From the NCBI RefSeq assembly GCF_029931775.1, contig NC_079312.1:54440333-54504332 (forward strand): a DNA stretch of 64,000 nt, written 5' to 3'. Positions 37,101-51,100 of this stretch are shown piece by piece (within the stretch, counting starts at the first letter, position 1; each line of letters opens with the position of its first letter). A program made the translations under genes and the position numbers. The notes beneath the pieces were generated by a model, which was given only the letters and a program-made list of their open reading frames with translations, was not told where the DNA came from and did no database searches. Origin of the DNA: Euleptes europaea (lineage: Eukaryota > Chordata > Lepidosauria > Squamata > Sphaerodactylidae).

Positions 37101-39112
37101 GCCAGCTCCAGGCTGGGAAATACCTGGATATTATTGGGGCGGAGCCTGAGGAGGGCGGGGTTTGGAGAGGGGAGGGACTTCAATGCCATAGAGTCCAATT
37201 GCCAAAGCGGCTATTTTCTCCAGGGGAACTGATTTGTATTGCCTGGAGATCAGTTGTAATAGCAGGAGATCTCCAGCCACCCCCTGGAAGTTGGCAACCC
37301 TAGTCTTCACCCTGATATTTCTTTAAACGGGTGACGGTCCTTCTTCTGGAGTGGTGCTGCTGCTCCTTTAAGATGCCTGCTCAAGGTCTCTCTAAACTCC
37401 GGTTACATATGCTTGTCTTGCTACCGTAACCAAGCCCCTGACATAGTTTAAACTCCCTGTTCACAGCCCTTCCTCTGTTTCTGCTCTTTTGTGCTTGCCT
37501 TTTCTGAATGCTAGTGCTGGCTCAGCCCCCACGGCCCCCTGCTCACCAACTTTTAACCTTTCATGAAAGCAGGCTGGATGAGGAGCTGCCTTGCTAACCC
37601 GCTGGGGTGCCCCACCATGTTGCCCGACACTTAAGGACTGCTCTCTCGGTTTTTCTTCTACTCTGGGAAGTCTTGGGGACAGCAAAGCTTTGTAAAAGTC
37701 ACTGTTCCACACGATTAAGTTTCAAGTCTTATAGAGGTCGAAAGACTCTGTGTCCAAGTTCGGCAGTCTGACAGCGGAGCAAAGGTTCTGTAACCGGCAG
37801 GATGTATTATTCGACATTCACTGAAGGAAACAACAAAGTAAAACTTTCTGAAGAATCAACCTGTGCCAATCATAGGATATTCTACTTCGGTGAAATTGGA
37901 CCTCTGTTCTCCTCAGTGCTCACCTTCCTCTCAGTTCTTAACTCCCAAACGTTGCCTTCAAAATTCACCTGAGGCAACGCTGATGTGGGATTTTCACGAT
38001 TCGCCGAATATTTGCTGAATATTTACCATCTGTATTTGATATCTGGCAAGATTTGATTTTAGTCTTTGAAGGCTGACATGTAGTAGTGTTTCATTCCCCA
38101 ATCTCCAGGAATTTTCCAACCTATTTGGATCAACTGTAGCCCTGGATGCCGTTTTTAAGCCTCGAAAGGCAACCAGCATGTTGAAAAAAAAATAACCTTT
38201 GAATTGATATATTTTATTTCCACTGTACGTAAACGCCTATTTATGCATTGCCTTGGGCAAAAAATGACTTACGCTTGCAAACCTCTGGGGAAGACATGGG
38301 TTTCCCTCTATCTCTGTAATAACCAGGTTTGCACCTCTGACACCGGTATCCCTCTGTGTTGTGCTTGCAGTGGTCACAGATGCCTCCACTCTGCTTTCCT
38401 GATGCCAGCCAGACGCTCCGGTCAAAATGGCAGCTATCAGCATGACTGTGACATCGGCACTCTGTCCGGGGGGAAGGGGGGGGGAAGAAAAAACAAGGAA
38501 CATGTTAGGGTAAAGGTAAAGGTAGTCCTCTGTGCAAGCAATGGGTCATTACTGACCCATTGGGTGACGTCACATCCTGACGTTTCCTAGGCAGACTTTG
38601 TTTACGGGGTGGTTTGCCAGTGCCTTCCCCAGTCATCTTCCCTTTACCCACAGCAGCAAGCTGGGCACTCATTGTACCAACCTCGGAAGGATGCAAGGCT
38701 GAGTCAACCTTGAGCGGGCTACCCAAAACGGACTTCTGTTGGGATTGAACTCAGGTCGTGAGCGGAGCTTTGACTGCAGTACTGCAGCTTATCACTCTGT
38801 GCCATGGAACACATTAGCCCAGACAAATATGATTTAAGTGTAATTAACTTATTTTTGGCTGTGGGTTTTTTTTTAAATCTTAGGGAGGGAGGAAAAGAAA
38901 GAGCAAGAGGAGGAATGTTTTTGCCAGCTGGGTGACATCTCTGCTGAGGATTGTTTTTCCCCTTCCTGTTCTAGGCTCTTGGCCGTCTGGCTCTTACCCA
39001 TGGCTTGCAGCCTGTGTCTCCAGAAAAGCCAGCCTATGAGTCCAGAATCAGCTTGTGATTCACCTGTTCTCTTTCTCTCTGTCTCTCTCAGTCTCTCTCT
39101 CTCTGTCTCTCT

Positions 39113-39167
<55 letters not shown>

Positions 39168-42100
39168 TAAGTATGTGGGTGTATGTGTGTTTGCTGTGTA
39201 CTGCTTTTGTTTATGTAGGGTTTTTTTCTGTTGGAAGCTGCTTTGGGTCCCTTTGGGGTGAAAAGTGGGGTATAAATAAATAAATACTTTCATCTCTTAG
39301 TAATGTAAAGGAAGCACTGAAAAGGTGAGTAACAAGAAGTGTAAAGACCACCAATTCATGGTAAAGACCACCAATTCAACAATGGAGGGATCTCGGTAGT
39401 AATATAACTGCTGCCCTCCATCTCATGATTATCTGCACAAAAGATTGCCAGATTTGCACTGAGAAGCTACAGGAACTGAGTCTGCTTTATTTGGTCTTGG
39501 ATATTTTCTCTTTTGTAATTATTCAAGTGTGAGAATCTGCCACCCCATGTTTGAAAAAAAAAGAATACAGCTCAAGAAATCATGACATTTGAAAAAAGAA
39601 ATTAAAAAAATGCATTTAGGAGTTTCACTTGCCTCCTTGATAAAGATAATTAAGAAAATTGGACTCCAGATTAATAAGAGAAGCCCACAGATTTTTTACA
39701 TATTAAAGACATGAAATATGGAAAGGTGTTTTCCCCTTAATACTAATAAGAGAACTGGGATGTAAATGATGCCTTTGGGGCTGCATTTGCCCCAAGGGGG
39801 CCTGGGTTGTTCAACCCCCCTTTTTTATCCAGATAGTTTAAACTGGAATCTCTTTGGAATCGTGACTCTATGCTTTTGTAAATAGAAGTAAAAGTGGGCA
39901 GCAACAGATACATCTCCATCCAGGTCACTAATTGCTCCATAGTTCTAAAACAAAAGGATCCCTGGGGTTAGAATTTGGATTATGCACACCACAGAGCTCT
40001 GCAGAGAAGCTGCCCAGTTCTGACTAGAACGGTGTTCCTGTGGCTGACGTTTTCGCTTTTAGTCCAGTTTCTTCTTACCAAACACTATACCAGTGTAACA
40101 TCCACAGACAAAAATAGTCTGAATTAATATATTTTTTTACAATAGAGGGGAAATCATGTCTTACCAAGAGCTATCAATACATAAAATGAATCCTGAATTA
40201 AAGTGGCAGTTTAAACAAAATCAGGGGAAAACACAATCCAGACTGGCATCTGCTGATGAACCGGTAAACTTTTAAAATCCCACTGCATGAATTGCCCCCC
40301 CCCCCACTTCCCAGCTTTTGGGAACAATGACAGAAATAAAGGGGGAAAATTTCTTTGAAGGCCTGCTCTACTCTTTGTGAAGTCTTGCAATGGGTCAAGA
40401 AGGTCAGTTACATTTGAAATATTATATATATATGCACACACACATATTGTGACTGAAGATTTTCCATGCTGTTACTTAGCAATCCGTTCTCCATCTGCTG
40501 CTACAGCTTTGTAAATCCATCACACATTGAATTGGCCGTAATCGGGCTTTGCCAACATAGGGAATGATGGATCACTCTACAACCCACCATCTCGACCCCC
40601 CTCCTCGCCAGACCCACATACTTCTGCATTCATTTGGTGCCCCCGTTTTTCCATCTCCTGACTCCCATGGCTGGTCATTGTACAATGGCGCACACCTCTC
40701 ACAATGGTTTCCTGCCGTGTTGTGTCTGCACACACACTTCCCATGGACCTGCCGAGACAAGGAAAACACATTCAAGCAACGAGAAGCGCTAAAAGGACAA
40801 GAGAGCTCCAAACGAAGGGAGTCCTGTGGCTGCTTTCTCAGAGCTGATGGCTTCAACTTTTCAATGGCATTTTAAAAGTCACAGACGACAAATTCACCCC
40901 CAAAAATCTTGGACTGTTACTCATGTGTGGTGTTGTGAAATCATAGCTGTATTTGAAGAGACCAACAATTCTCTGGACATGAGTAGCAAAATGTATTGTA
41001 TGTGTGCCAAGAATAAAAGTTAACAGGTGGCTTCATTATGCTGTTCAGGCTGATGAACTCCCTGTCTTCTCCTGTGACTGACATGGTGACAGTGTCTCTA
41101 TGCGTGCACAGCATTCTCTAGAGCAGGGGTGTCGAACTCATTTGTTATGAGGGCTGGATGTGACATAAATGTCCCCTTGTCTGCTGGGCCATGTGTACCA
41201 TAAAATCTAATGCCAGATACTGGAGATACAAACTTTAAAGAAGACACAAGCAAAGCCCATTAATAATGGGGCCTGGGGAGGTCAGGCACCTCAGTGGGGT
41301 ACAATTAGGGTTGCCAGGTCCCTCTTTGCCACCGGCGGGAGATTTTTGGGGCAGAGCCTGAGGAGGGCGGGGTTTGGGGAGGGGAGGGACTTCAATGCTG
41401 TAGAGTTCAATTGCCAAAGCGGCCATTTTCTCTAGGTGAACTGATCTCTGTCGGCTGGAGGCCAGTTGTAACAGCTGGAGATCTCCAGCTATTACCTGGA
41501 GGTTGGCAACCCTAGGTACAATGCCATCGAGTCCACCCTCTGAAGCAGCCATTTTCTTTGGGGGAACTAATCTCGGTAGTCTGGAGGTGAGCTGTCATTC
41601 TGGGGGATCCCCAGGTCCCACCTGGAGGCTGGCATCCCTATTCCTGCTAGCAATGACATTAGCACTGTGAGTAGCTGCAAGGTTTGTGAAATTCTGAATT
41701 GGATCTTTCTCACCAAATGTTTACAAGAAGTGCATTCATTAGTTCTGGCTCTGCTGCCCCAGAATGATCAGATATACTTGAACATTAGCAGAACAAGCAG
41801 AATCAAGTCGTGTGCCAACTTCCAGATGGGGCCTGGAGTTCTCCCAGAATGACTAGTTATCTCCGCACTACAGTGATCAATTCCCCCGGAGGAAACAGCA
41901 GCCGCAGAGGGTTGACTCAGTGGTGTCACATCTCTGCTGAGCTCCCCCTCTCAAAATTCTGCACTTTCCCAGGCACTGCCTCCAAATATCCAGGAATTTC
42001 CCAAGCCAGAGTTGGCAACCCTAGCACAGAGGAGCCCAGACCCCAAGACAACCTTTCATCCCGTCTTGTGCGTGCCAAATGTTGTGGTTGCCCGGCCACC

Positions 42101-45100
42101 CTTCTGCCTCTCTGAATATTATACACAAAAGTGGAGCCTGGGGTTCCATTTCTGACTGGGGCATGGATCTAATCTAAATCCCTTTAATCTTGCTGCTAAT
42201 GCCAGTGATATTTCTACACAATGTTTCCTGAAAAGTCGAAACTATTGTGTTTCAGGCCCACTACTTGCCCCTACACACATCCCTGCAGGTAAGATGAGCT
42301 GGTGAGAAGGGTACTTAAAAGGGGGGGGAGTTTGTTTCACACTCCTCTCTCCTGCCCTCAGTTTGCCACGGCAATTTTGTCCCCCTCTCCCCTCATTCCT
42401 AATCCTGTCAGATCAGATATGGGGACAGGCTGTAGCTGATGCCATTGCTCCTCTGCAGCCAGCTGGCAGATTTGCTGTGCCCAGAGCGGTTGGCTGCCTC
42501 CTCACGGAAGACTGAACACAGACTTCAGGGTATGCATTTCTTTCGCTCCCTCTCTGCCCTCGGCTCTGGTCAGCCTCAGGGGGGATATAGGGTACGGAGC
42601 ACATTATACAGACTGTCTCTAGAGGATTGTGTAAGATAGCTGTCTGTGTTCAGAATCCTAAATGTGATTAGGACTTAAAAGGATGGGGGGGAATGCAGGA
42701 GGAGAACGACTGATTAACTGTGCTTTTGTATGCTAGCGTGCAAAAGCCTCTTTTAAGAAATTATCAACAACAGAGACTAGAAAAAATTGGATATGATAAA
42801 ACAGGAATAGAAAGGAATTTTAAAAAACTCATGCCAAGGATAAAACTCTGAATACAAAACCTTGGGGAATTTTGGGTACATGCTAGTGAATTCAGAAGTA
42901 AAATGTTTGAGGTTGAATGTATCCGTTTGATTAATAGACCCGGGAACCACACAAATACATCCTTGTGTTCTTCCTGTAACAGAGATGTTGAAACAGACCT
43001 ACTGCACTATTAATAAATACGATGGAGAAATAACAAAACTCGGCAATTTTGTAGATGATACAAAACTGGGAAGGAAATGGAAATTTGAAATTTAGAGTTC
43101 TTTCTAATCAAGCTTGAAGGACTCCATTTCAGCCAATCGAACTAATCTGCATATATGAAGCTAGGGTTGGCAGGCTGTGCTTGACATGTGGCAGGATCTT
43201 CAGGACTGGGGACATTGGGGGGCATGGCATTGTGTGGGCCGCTTTGTCACTTCTGAGGAAAACCCGGAAGTGATGCAGGGTTGCTCTAGGAATCACTGGA
43301 GTCCAGTGATTTCTAAAGCTACCCTACATCACTTCCGGGTTTTCCTCAGAAGTGATGTATAGGAGCACATGACACTGACTTAAAATTTTTTCCCCCTGCT
43401 ATCACTCAGAACTCTGGTGGGGCACCCAGGGGTGTCAGCAGGAGGTCTCTCACCACAGTAGGAGGCCTGGCAGCCCAACATGAAACTCATGTATTGATTG
43501 GGTTGCCAACTTCCAGGTAGTAGCAGGAGATCTCCTGCAATTATAACTGCACGTGTGAAAACATTGCTGATCCAAACAGATCAGAAGCCATTGACATCAC
43601 TAAGGAGTACTTAGATGAACACGAACGGTAGGATTTTTATGCAAAACACATCACTTATTTATGACTGATTTATATGATAATGTGACTGATTTAACAATCG
43701 CCTATCACGTTCGGCTTCATCTATTTCTCCATATAAAAGCCAGTCCCAGAAATCCATTCCACTTGCCCAACACCATACTGTAGTGTGACGAAGACCAAAC
43801 CCAGGAGGAGGCTTTGCTGTTAAAGGGACAGCACAAAGCAGATGGAATCACACTCAGTTCTGAATGGCTCCCATTGAGGTCTGTGGTGAGACAAACACAT
43901 TTTATCTCCCATAGCGTCCCTGCAATATGAGATCCCTTCTCCTTACAATCACATAGAGAGCATCCTCACAGTAGGCATTTTGTGAGCAATAACAGCTAGC
44001 ATCTTCAGTGGGCCTAGAAGCCAACTGTCAGCAAGTGCAATTGAGCAAGAATATGTTTAATATGCTCCCTGTGTCCTGCTACTGTCACAATGCTTTAATT
44101 TCTGGAGCCCAGTCAGGAATTCCTCTTATCCACAGCTATGATCAGGACGCTAAAGGAACGGAAACTATAGATTGAAAGGGTGGGGGGAATCACATTGGCT
44201 GGGACATTTGTGAGACAGATTATTGTGACACTGACTTTTGTATTCCAATTTTGTTTCACCTCTTCCTTCCTTCCTTTTATGTGTACTCCACTTGGCCTCT
44301 TTTATCTTATTGACAAGTGCTTCTGTTGTTGGTACCAGTGCTGCTGCTTCTTGGCTGCCATTTGTATGTTGGGGGGGTGTTCTTCCCTTTCTGATTGAAG
44401 GGTGCACACTGGAGGCCTCCTAGAACCAAGCAACTGTTGCCGATTCACAGAAAAATGTTGTCTTTGGGATGCGTGTTTACTTTGTAATATTGCCAAAGTG
44501 GTTTTGGACACAGAGATTTGCACGTCATCATCTGCAAGTCATTTTGCAAACCCCAAAGAAGGGACAAACGTTCACAATGGATTTCTTGAAAAATAATGCA
44601 AACTCTCATCTGCCCCAGACTTGGACACAATTTTCTGTTCCGTGAAAGTGTAATCAGTCTAAAGGGGATATGGTTGGACCTGGAGTTCTCCTGGAATTAC
44701 AACTGATCTCCAGACTGCAGAGATTAGTTCCCCTGGAGAAAATGGCTGCTTTGGAGGGTGGACTCTATGACATCAAACCCTGGGGACATCAAACCTTTTC
44801 ATTTACCTTTAAGGCCCCTCCCCTCCCCAAACCCCACCCAAAAGTCCAGGAATTTCCCAGCCCAGAGTTGAGAACCCTAAAAGGAGATTAAAGCATTACA
44901 TGAACTCCTATTGCATTATTCAAATGAATGAAGGGTGTGTGTGTCTTATGCCTGTGTGTGTGATCAAGTATCAGAGACCTGGAGGTAGGGTTGCCAGCTC
45001 TAGGTTGGGAAATACCTGGAAATTTGGAGGATGGAGCCTGGGGAAGATGGGGTTTGGGGAGGGACCTCAACACTGAGTAACACCATAGAGCCCACCTTCC

Positions 45101-48100
45101 AAAGTGGCCATTTTCTCCAGGGGAACTGATCTGTGTCGCCTGGAGATCAGTTGAAATCGCGGGAGATCTCCAGCCACCACCAGGAGGTTGGCAACCCTAC
45201 CTGCAAGGGATGATTAAATGTAAGTACAATCACTGGGTGGAAGGGGAATTGGGAATCTGGTCACAGACAACACCGCCCCAGTCTCCATGCATTGACTGCA
45301 CCTCATGCATCGACTTTCTGCATGTGCAAAAACAAGGTGCAGATTGCATGAAGAAAGTCTCTGCGCATACAGGAGAAGAGCCCATCAACAATTGGAGGTT
45401 GGGGGGGGGGGGTCCAGCAAGCAAGCTTGATGTGCTCCCCACTTAATCACCTGCACTGGATTAGATACGATATTTATTATCTGTACATGAACAGTTATTA
45501 TTTGGGTACACAAACAAGGAATTCAGGGTGCTACAGTCAAATACTCTTGCTGACTTGAGTCACTGAAGTCACTGTGTTTCTTTATGGCACTATGAGCTGG
45601 GTCTTTAAATAGATAATAACAGTTATTATAGGGATATTTGTTCATCCAGCTAGAGATGAAGGAGGTGTGTAAACAAAGACTTAGTATTGCCCAGTGACAA
45701 TGGTTTCAAGGTCTATGATACAATTCCGCTGCTGGAGCTAAGCTGCCTGCTTGATCGTAGATGACATGAAGGCTACAATTAAGCTGGCCTAAGTTCCCCT
45801 GAGAGAAGGAAGCATGTTGGGTTGCCAACCTCCAGGTAGTTGAACAATATAATACAATAACCTGTGCTGGAAACTATGTTATTATGCAATCAATAAACAG
45901 CACCAAGGCTTGTCCTAGAAGATAACAGTACTTGAACTGAATGATTCACTCACAAAATAAATTTACTGATTGAATCCAAAAAATTATTTCACGGAAAATT
46001 GGTCTAAAGCATACAAATTGCAAATACAAGTAAGGAACAGAATATAAAGGTTACATCACCAAAGAGCTAGAACAATTGAGGAAAACATCACCTCAAAATA
46101 AGTTCTCAAGTCCATGAGTTTAAGAGTCCAAAAAAGAATCAAACTGAGGTCCAAGTATAAGGAGGTTACATCACCCCAACGAACCACTCCAAAACCGAAG
46201 TCAAGGTAAGGAATGGGGACAAATGATCCAAACAGAACAGAGGAGAAATCCAAACAACGCAAAGAGACGACACTTCCAGATAAGTGGTTGTTTCGCAAAG
46301 GAGTTGCTTCTTCAGTCAATCTTCTTCATAATTTTTAGGGCAATTAAGCCTCATATGCCGACCCAACGGGCTCTCCTAACTTTTGAGAACCTCCAGGTAG
46401 TAGCAGGAGATCTCCTGCTATTTCAGCTGATCTCCAGGCAATAGAGATCAGTTCACCTGGAGAAAATGGCTGCTTTGGCAATTGGACTCTATGTCACTGA
46501 AGTCCCTTTCTTCCCCAAACCCCTCCCTCCTCAGCCTCCACCCCAAAAACCCCCTGCCAGTGGCAAAGAGGAACCTGGCAACCCTAGCAGCATCATATAG
46601 CCCAATCTCATCATATCGCAGAAGCTAAGCAGGGTCAGCCCTGGTTAGTATTTGGATGGGAGACCACCAAGGAATACCAGGGTTACTGTGCAGAGAAGGA
46701 CACTGGCAAGCCACCTCTATTAGTCTCTTGTCTTGAAAACCCCATAAAGGATTGCCATAAGTCAGCTGTGGCTTGACGGCACTTTACACAAACAGACAAG
46801 TTCCTCTGAAGAAGATGGGAGGTGTAATTAATAGAATAGTATTATTAAATGTGTTTCCTGGCTTAAAAATCAATATATATTGAAAATTAATTTGCTTCAA
46901 ATATTTAATGACCTAAAATTTAGGATACGATAGATTCTTAGATGAAGAAAATCTAAGCATTTTTTTCAGAGCGACTTGAAATACCGGTAGTTGGATATAT
47001 ATGTATTGAAAAGTTTGGCATAAACACAGGCTGCAACCTCCCTAGCACAAGGTTTGACATCACATTTTTGATCTGAACATTAATGGAACGTTCACGATTA
47101 GTACTGCTCCGTAGTGAGAGCTATCAACAACCAGGATCTACAGGCAGACTGCCGGAAACTCCTGGAGATTTGGGGATTGAGCCTAGGGAGGGTACAATGC
47201 CATAGAGTCCACCGTCCAAAGTATCCATTTTCTCCAGGGTAAAAGATCTCTGTACTCTGGAGAGGAGGTGGAATTTCAGGGGATTCCCAGGTCCTACCTG
47301 GAGGCTGGCATCCCTACCTAAACCCCAACGCCCTCCTCTCTGTGATTTTATCACATATATTGCTTATTTAAAACATGGTATTCAACAGGTGCATTATTTA
47401 TATCCTTACTATTAATAGCCAGCTGCAGAGAAAAGCAGCCATTAACGCTGACCTTGATAGAACATAGTAGTTAGTTGAGCCAGCCTTGGAAAATTATAGT
47501 AGGCATAGTCCTCCAATGGTGAAGATGAAGGAAAACCAGATCAACACTAGAAAATTTCTCATCTCAAAAAAGTCTTTGATTGTTTCAAATGAAGTTGATT
47601 AGTTGTTTTTTTTTTAAAGTGTTTAATAGGAAAAAGTTCCTTTGAGGGAAAGATCAGGCCAATTAGGTCACTTTACTAGCCTTAAGTGCCTTTACAAGTG
47701 TTTCCAATCAAAGAGCTCTGCTGGCAGGATTAGTGCTGATTTTTCATAAGAGATTAAAGTAGCAGAAAGGCACAACGGAGTGATTAACGAAGGAAAAAAC
47801 AACACCCCAGTAGTCAAGCTGTTAAACTACCAGATAAGTCTCTTTTCACATGTTCCTAGCATGTTCCTTACTTTTACTAAGATGGGTTGCTTAAAATTTA
47901 GTATCAAGGAAGTTAGTTAATCTATCCTACAAAATAGTGTCAGAAGACTGTAGCATTTTTTTTTTACATTACACTCTTCATTAGATAACACAGACTTAAG
48001 TTCTTGGACATACTTTCAGTATTATCTTTCAGAGACACAAGTGCTGATATAGGACAATGCATTACATAGATACAGTACTGAGCATGTTTTTATCACAGAA

Positions 48101-51100
48101 GACCTGCATACCTGTTAGGAGTTTTTCACTTGGTTTTAATAGAGAATCCAGCTATTTCTGGAAAACATGTGCATTCCAGTGTTTTCTGCGTTAACCTACT
48201 GTTTTCCTACTTGATTTGCAATTCTGTTCTTTAACATAAAACACAATTGCCACACCAGATTGTCCAATGTGGATAATCAAAATGCTATTGAGGTTGATCA
48301 AGGCTACCGTCCCTTTTAATTTTCTTCCTTTCCTTCTGCTTTCAGCTTAATTAATTCTTTGGCCAGCCTCGGCATTCATGAATTAGTTGTTCATTATCTA
48401 TTCCTGTTTCATTTTTGTAGTAGAATGGAAAAATTCCATACTGCTTTTAATTTTCAGGCAAAGCCTCTCTTATTTTTTATTTCCTTTTTATTATCATTAT
48501 AGTGCCCTTACAAAATTGTGATAATTAAAAAAAATGAGCAGGGGCTCTGCCTACAAAGTAAAAAATACAGTACTTAATTGATGATCCACAATTGATATAT
48601 CAATGCCAGCAGGCTGTGGAGAGGACAGGAAGTAATTCATTAGGTTGTAACACAAAGAAACAAAAAGAAAATTGCAGGGATACATGGAACATTTGCTGAA
48701 GAGTAAACATATAGTTGGATCTCGCCTGTGAGGACAGACATTATTGCATTCTTCTGAAGAATATTAAGTGCCATGCATAACCTCCATTTTCAGTTCTGTT
48801 GATTACAGCTGAGTAAGCCTTCAGCTATGCAAAATAACCTTCATGTGGACAGTCCTTATTTCAGAGCTTGTCTGAGCAAATTTATTTTATCTGGAAAATA
48901 AATTTGCTTTACCCTTTGTGTGCATAACTCAGTTTCTGCAGAACTAGTTTTCAGCTCGGCCGATGAGGATGATCGGGGGCTTGGAGACCAAGCCCTATGA
49001 GGAAAGGCTGAGGGAGTTGGGAATGCTTAGTCAGGAGAAGAGGAGATTGAGGGGGGACATGATTGCTCTCTTTAAGCATTTGAAGGGCTGTCACTTAGAG
49101 GAGGGCAGGGAGCTGTTTCTGTTGGCAGCAGAGGATAGGACTCACAATAATGGGTTTAAATTGTGGGCAGAGAGGTACTGGCTGGATATTAGGGGAAAAT
49201 GTTTACAGTAAGAGTTGTTCAACAGTGGAATCAGCTACCCAGGGAGGAGGTGAGCTCCCCCTCTCTGGCAGTCTTTAAGCAGAGGCTGGACAAACACTTG
49301 TCAGGGATGCTCTAGGCTGATCCTGCATTGAACATGATGTTGGACTGTATGGCCTGTATGGCCCCTTCCAACTCTATGATTCTCATTGACTAAAAATCCT
49401 ATACCCACATCCATGTATGTCTTGCCTTGGGCCACTATCTCTGTCCTGAGCATTCTGCTTGGCATCTTCCTCCGTAACCAGAGAACCACAGTAGATCTTT
49501 TGTTTTTCTCTAGGTGTCTTACCCTTCCTGACCCTGTGACTGGCATTATTTTCTGGATACTGTCTTGAGGCCAGACCGTGAAAGTAGCTTAAAAGACACC
49601 TTACCAATGCCAAGAGAAAGGACCACTACAATCACAACATGATGCAGACTGTAGGCTTGGGTGCATTCTTCTCTGATGACTAGACTACAGGCACTTCATG
49701 AGCCAACTCATCATCTCACACTGCTAATTTCACAGGTGCCCCTGGTGACTGACCTAACTTTAGTAGTCAGAAGTTGAACCTCCTGAGGTCCTTGTTCATA
49801 TAATGCAAGTCCCCTGGTGACTAGGAACTACGACTGTAGGAGCAACTCCTTCTCTTCGGTATAATATGTGTCTAGCTGATTACTATTATCAATATATTTG
49901 ACCAGATGCATGTTTACAAGAATAAACACTAGGGTTGCCAACCTCCAGGTACTAGCTGGAGATCCCCTGCTATTACAGCTGATCTCCAGCCGATAGAGAT
50001 CAGCTCACCTGAAGAAAATGGCCACTTTGGCAATTGGACTCTATGGCATTGATGTCCCTCCCCTCCCTAAACCCCGCCCACCTCAGGCTCCACCCCAAAA
50101 TCCTCCTGCCGGTGGCAAAGAGGGACCTGGCAACCCTAATAAACATGCATATGGATTCCCATGGAAGAAAAAAAACAACTGACATGATTTGCAGAAGAAA
50201 AAATGGCTGGCAGGGAGAAGGGTAAGCCTCTCTCTCCCCCCCCCTTAAAAAAAAAGTCTGTCCTGGCACTGCTACACATGCTTGTATGTAACACATTTTG
50301 CACAAGCATTTATGAGAACAAGTTCTCCCAGCCTCCCTCCCCAAACCCTAGAAACCCGTCTAAGTTGTCCTCCAAGCTATTGTGAATGCCCATTGAATGT
50401 TTCTTATGTTAGCTGGCTAATTGGCATAAACAACCTCACTTTTCTCCCAAGAAAGCTTGTCCTGTGAACAGCTCGCTACGGCACACAGTACCTCTGATGG
50501 TATTTGGAGGTCACAAAGACTGGCTCAGCTTAGATCAGATAATGTGGGAAGTAACTCAGTTGGATGGTGAATTATCAGAGAGAACAGCAGGGAAGTATTT
50601 CAAGAGGAAGCAACGAAAAGGGATAGCCAAGTCACCAAGAAGACGGCTGGGGATGAGAAAAACCGTTTTCACCTCACATAACCCAGGTTTCTCTCTCCCA
50701 CCTCCGACTGACGTCCCATATGAGGGGGGATGGCACAGTCTCCAACTGTCTCTAGTTACCAGGAACAGTCCCTGGCCAAAATTACTCTTTGTTTTGACAA
50801 TTGAAGAGTCTTAAAAAAAAAAAAAAGGGAAGCAGACAGGGGGTTGAAGTACGGAGAAGAGAAAGGAAGCAGACAGATGAAACCAAAGTAGCAGGTGGCC
50901 TAGGGAAGGATGGAAGTAAGAGAGAAGCTGAGCTGAGCAGGAAGGGAATCTGATATCTGCAAATTTATTTAAATACCATTCATTCTTTTAGTTTATTTGT
51001 TGCTGCTTTGGTAGTTTACAGTGCAATCCTAACTACACTATTCTGGGAGCCAGCTCTACCGAACAGACCGGAGAATGTTTCTGATTCAACCTACTTAATA

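Larger units (their letters stand above)
33513..38272. other. Netrin-4-like intron between LE2 and LE3 exons
   Basis: 4.8 kb with a GC-rich repeat (33656-34165), a MITE with insertion B (34523-35249) and a MITE with an exact TSD (37094-37302). 35250-37085 and 37310-38270 show no supported feature. Confidence 0.6.
38462..40621. other. Netrin-4-like intron between LE1 and LE2 exons
   Basis: 2.2 kb holding a tRNA-derived SINE (38511-38807), a (CT)n(GT)n tract (39064-39168), a SINE 3' end up to about 39292, and a 21-bp direct duplication (AAGACCACCAATTCA) near 39344-39378. Otherwise nothing recognised. Confidence 0.6.

Noticed and set aside
39060-39293. Arg/Glu and Ser/Leu repeat proteins
   Set aside because: Translation of a (CT)n(GT)n simple repeat.
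45831-46387. Insertion C as a host exon cluster or gene
   Set aside because: No splice-bounded conserved frame; the 14-bp MITE duplications on both sides show it is an insertion.
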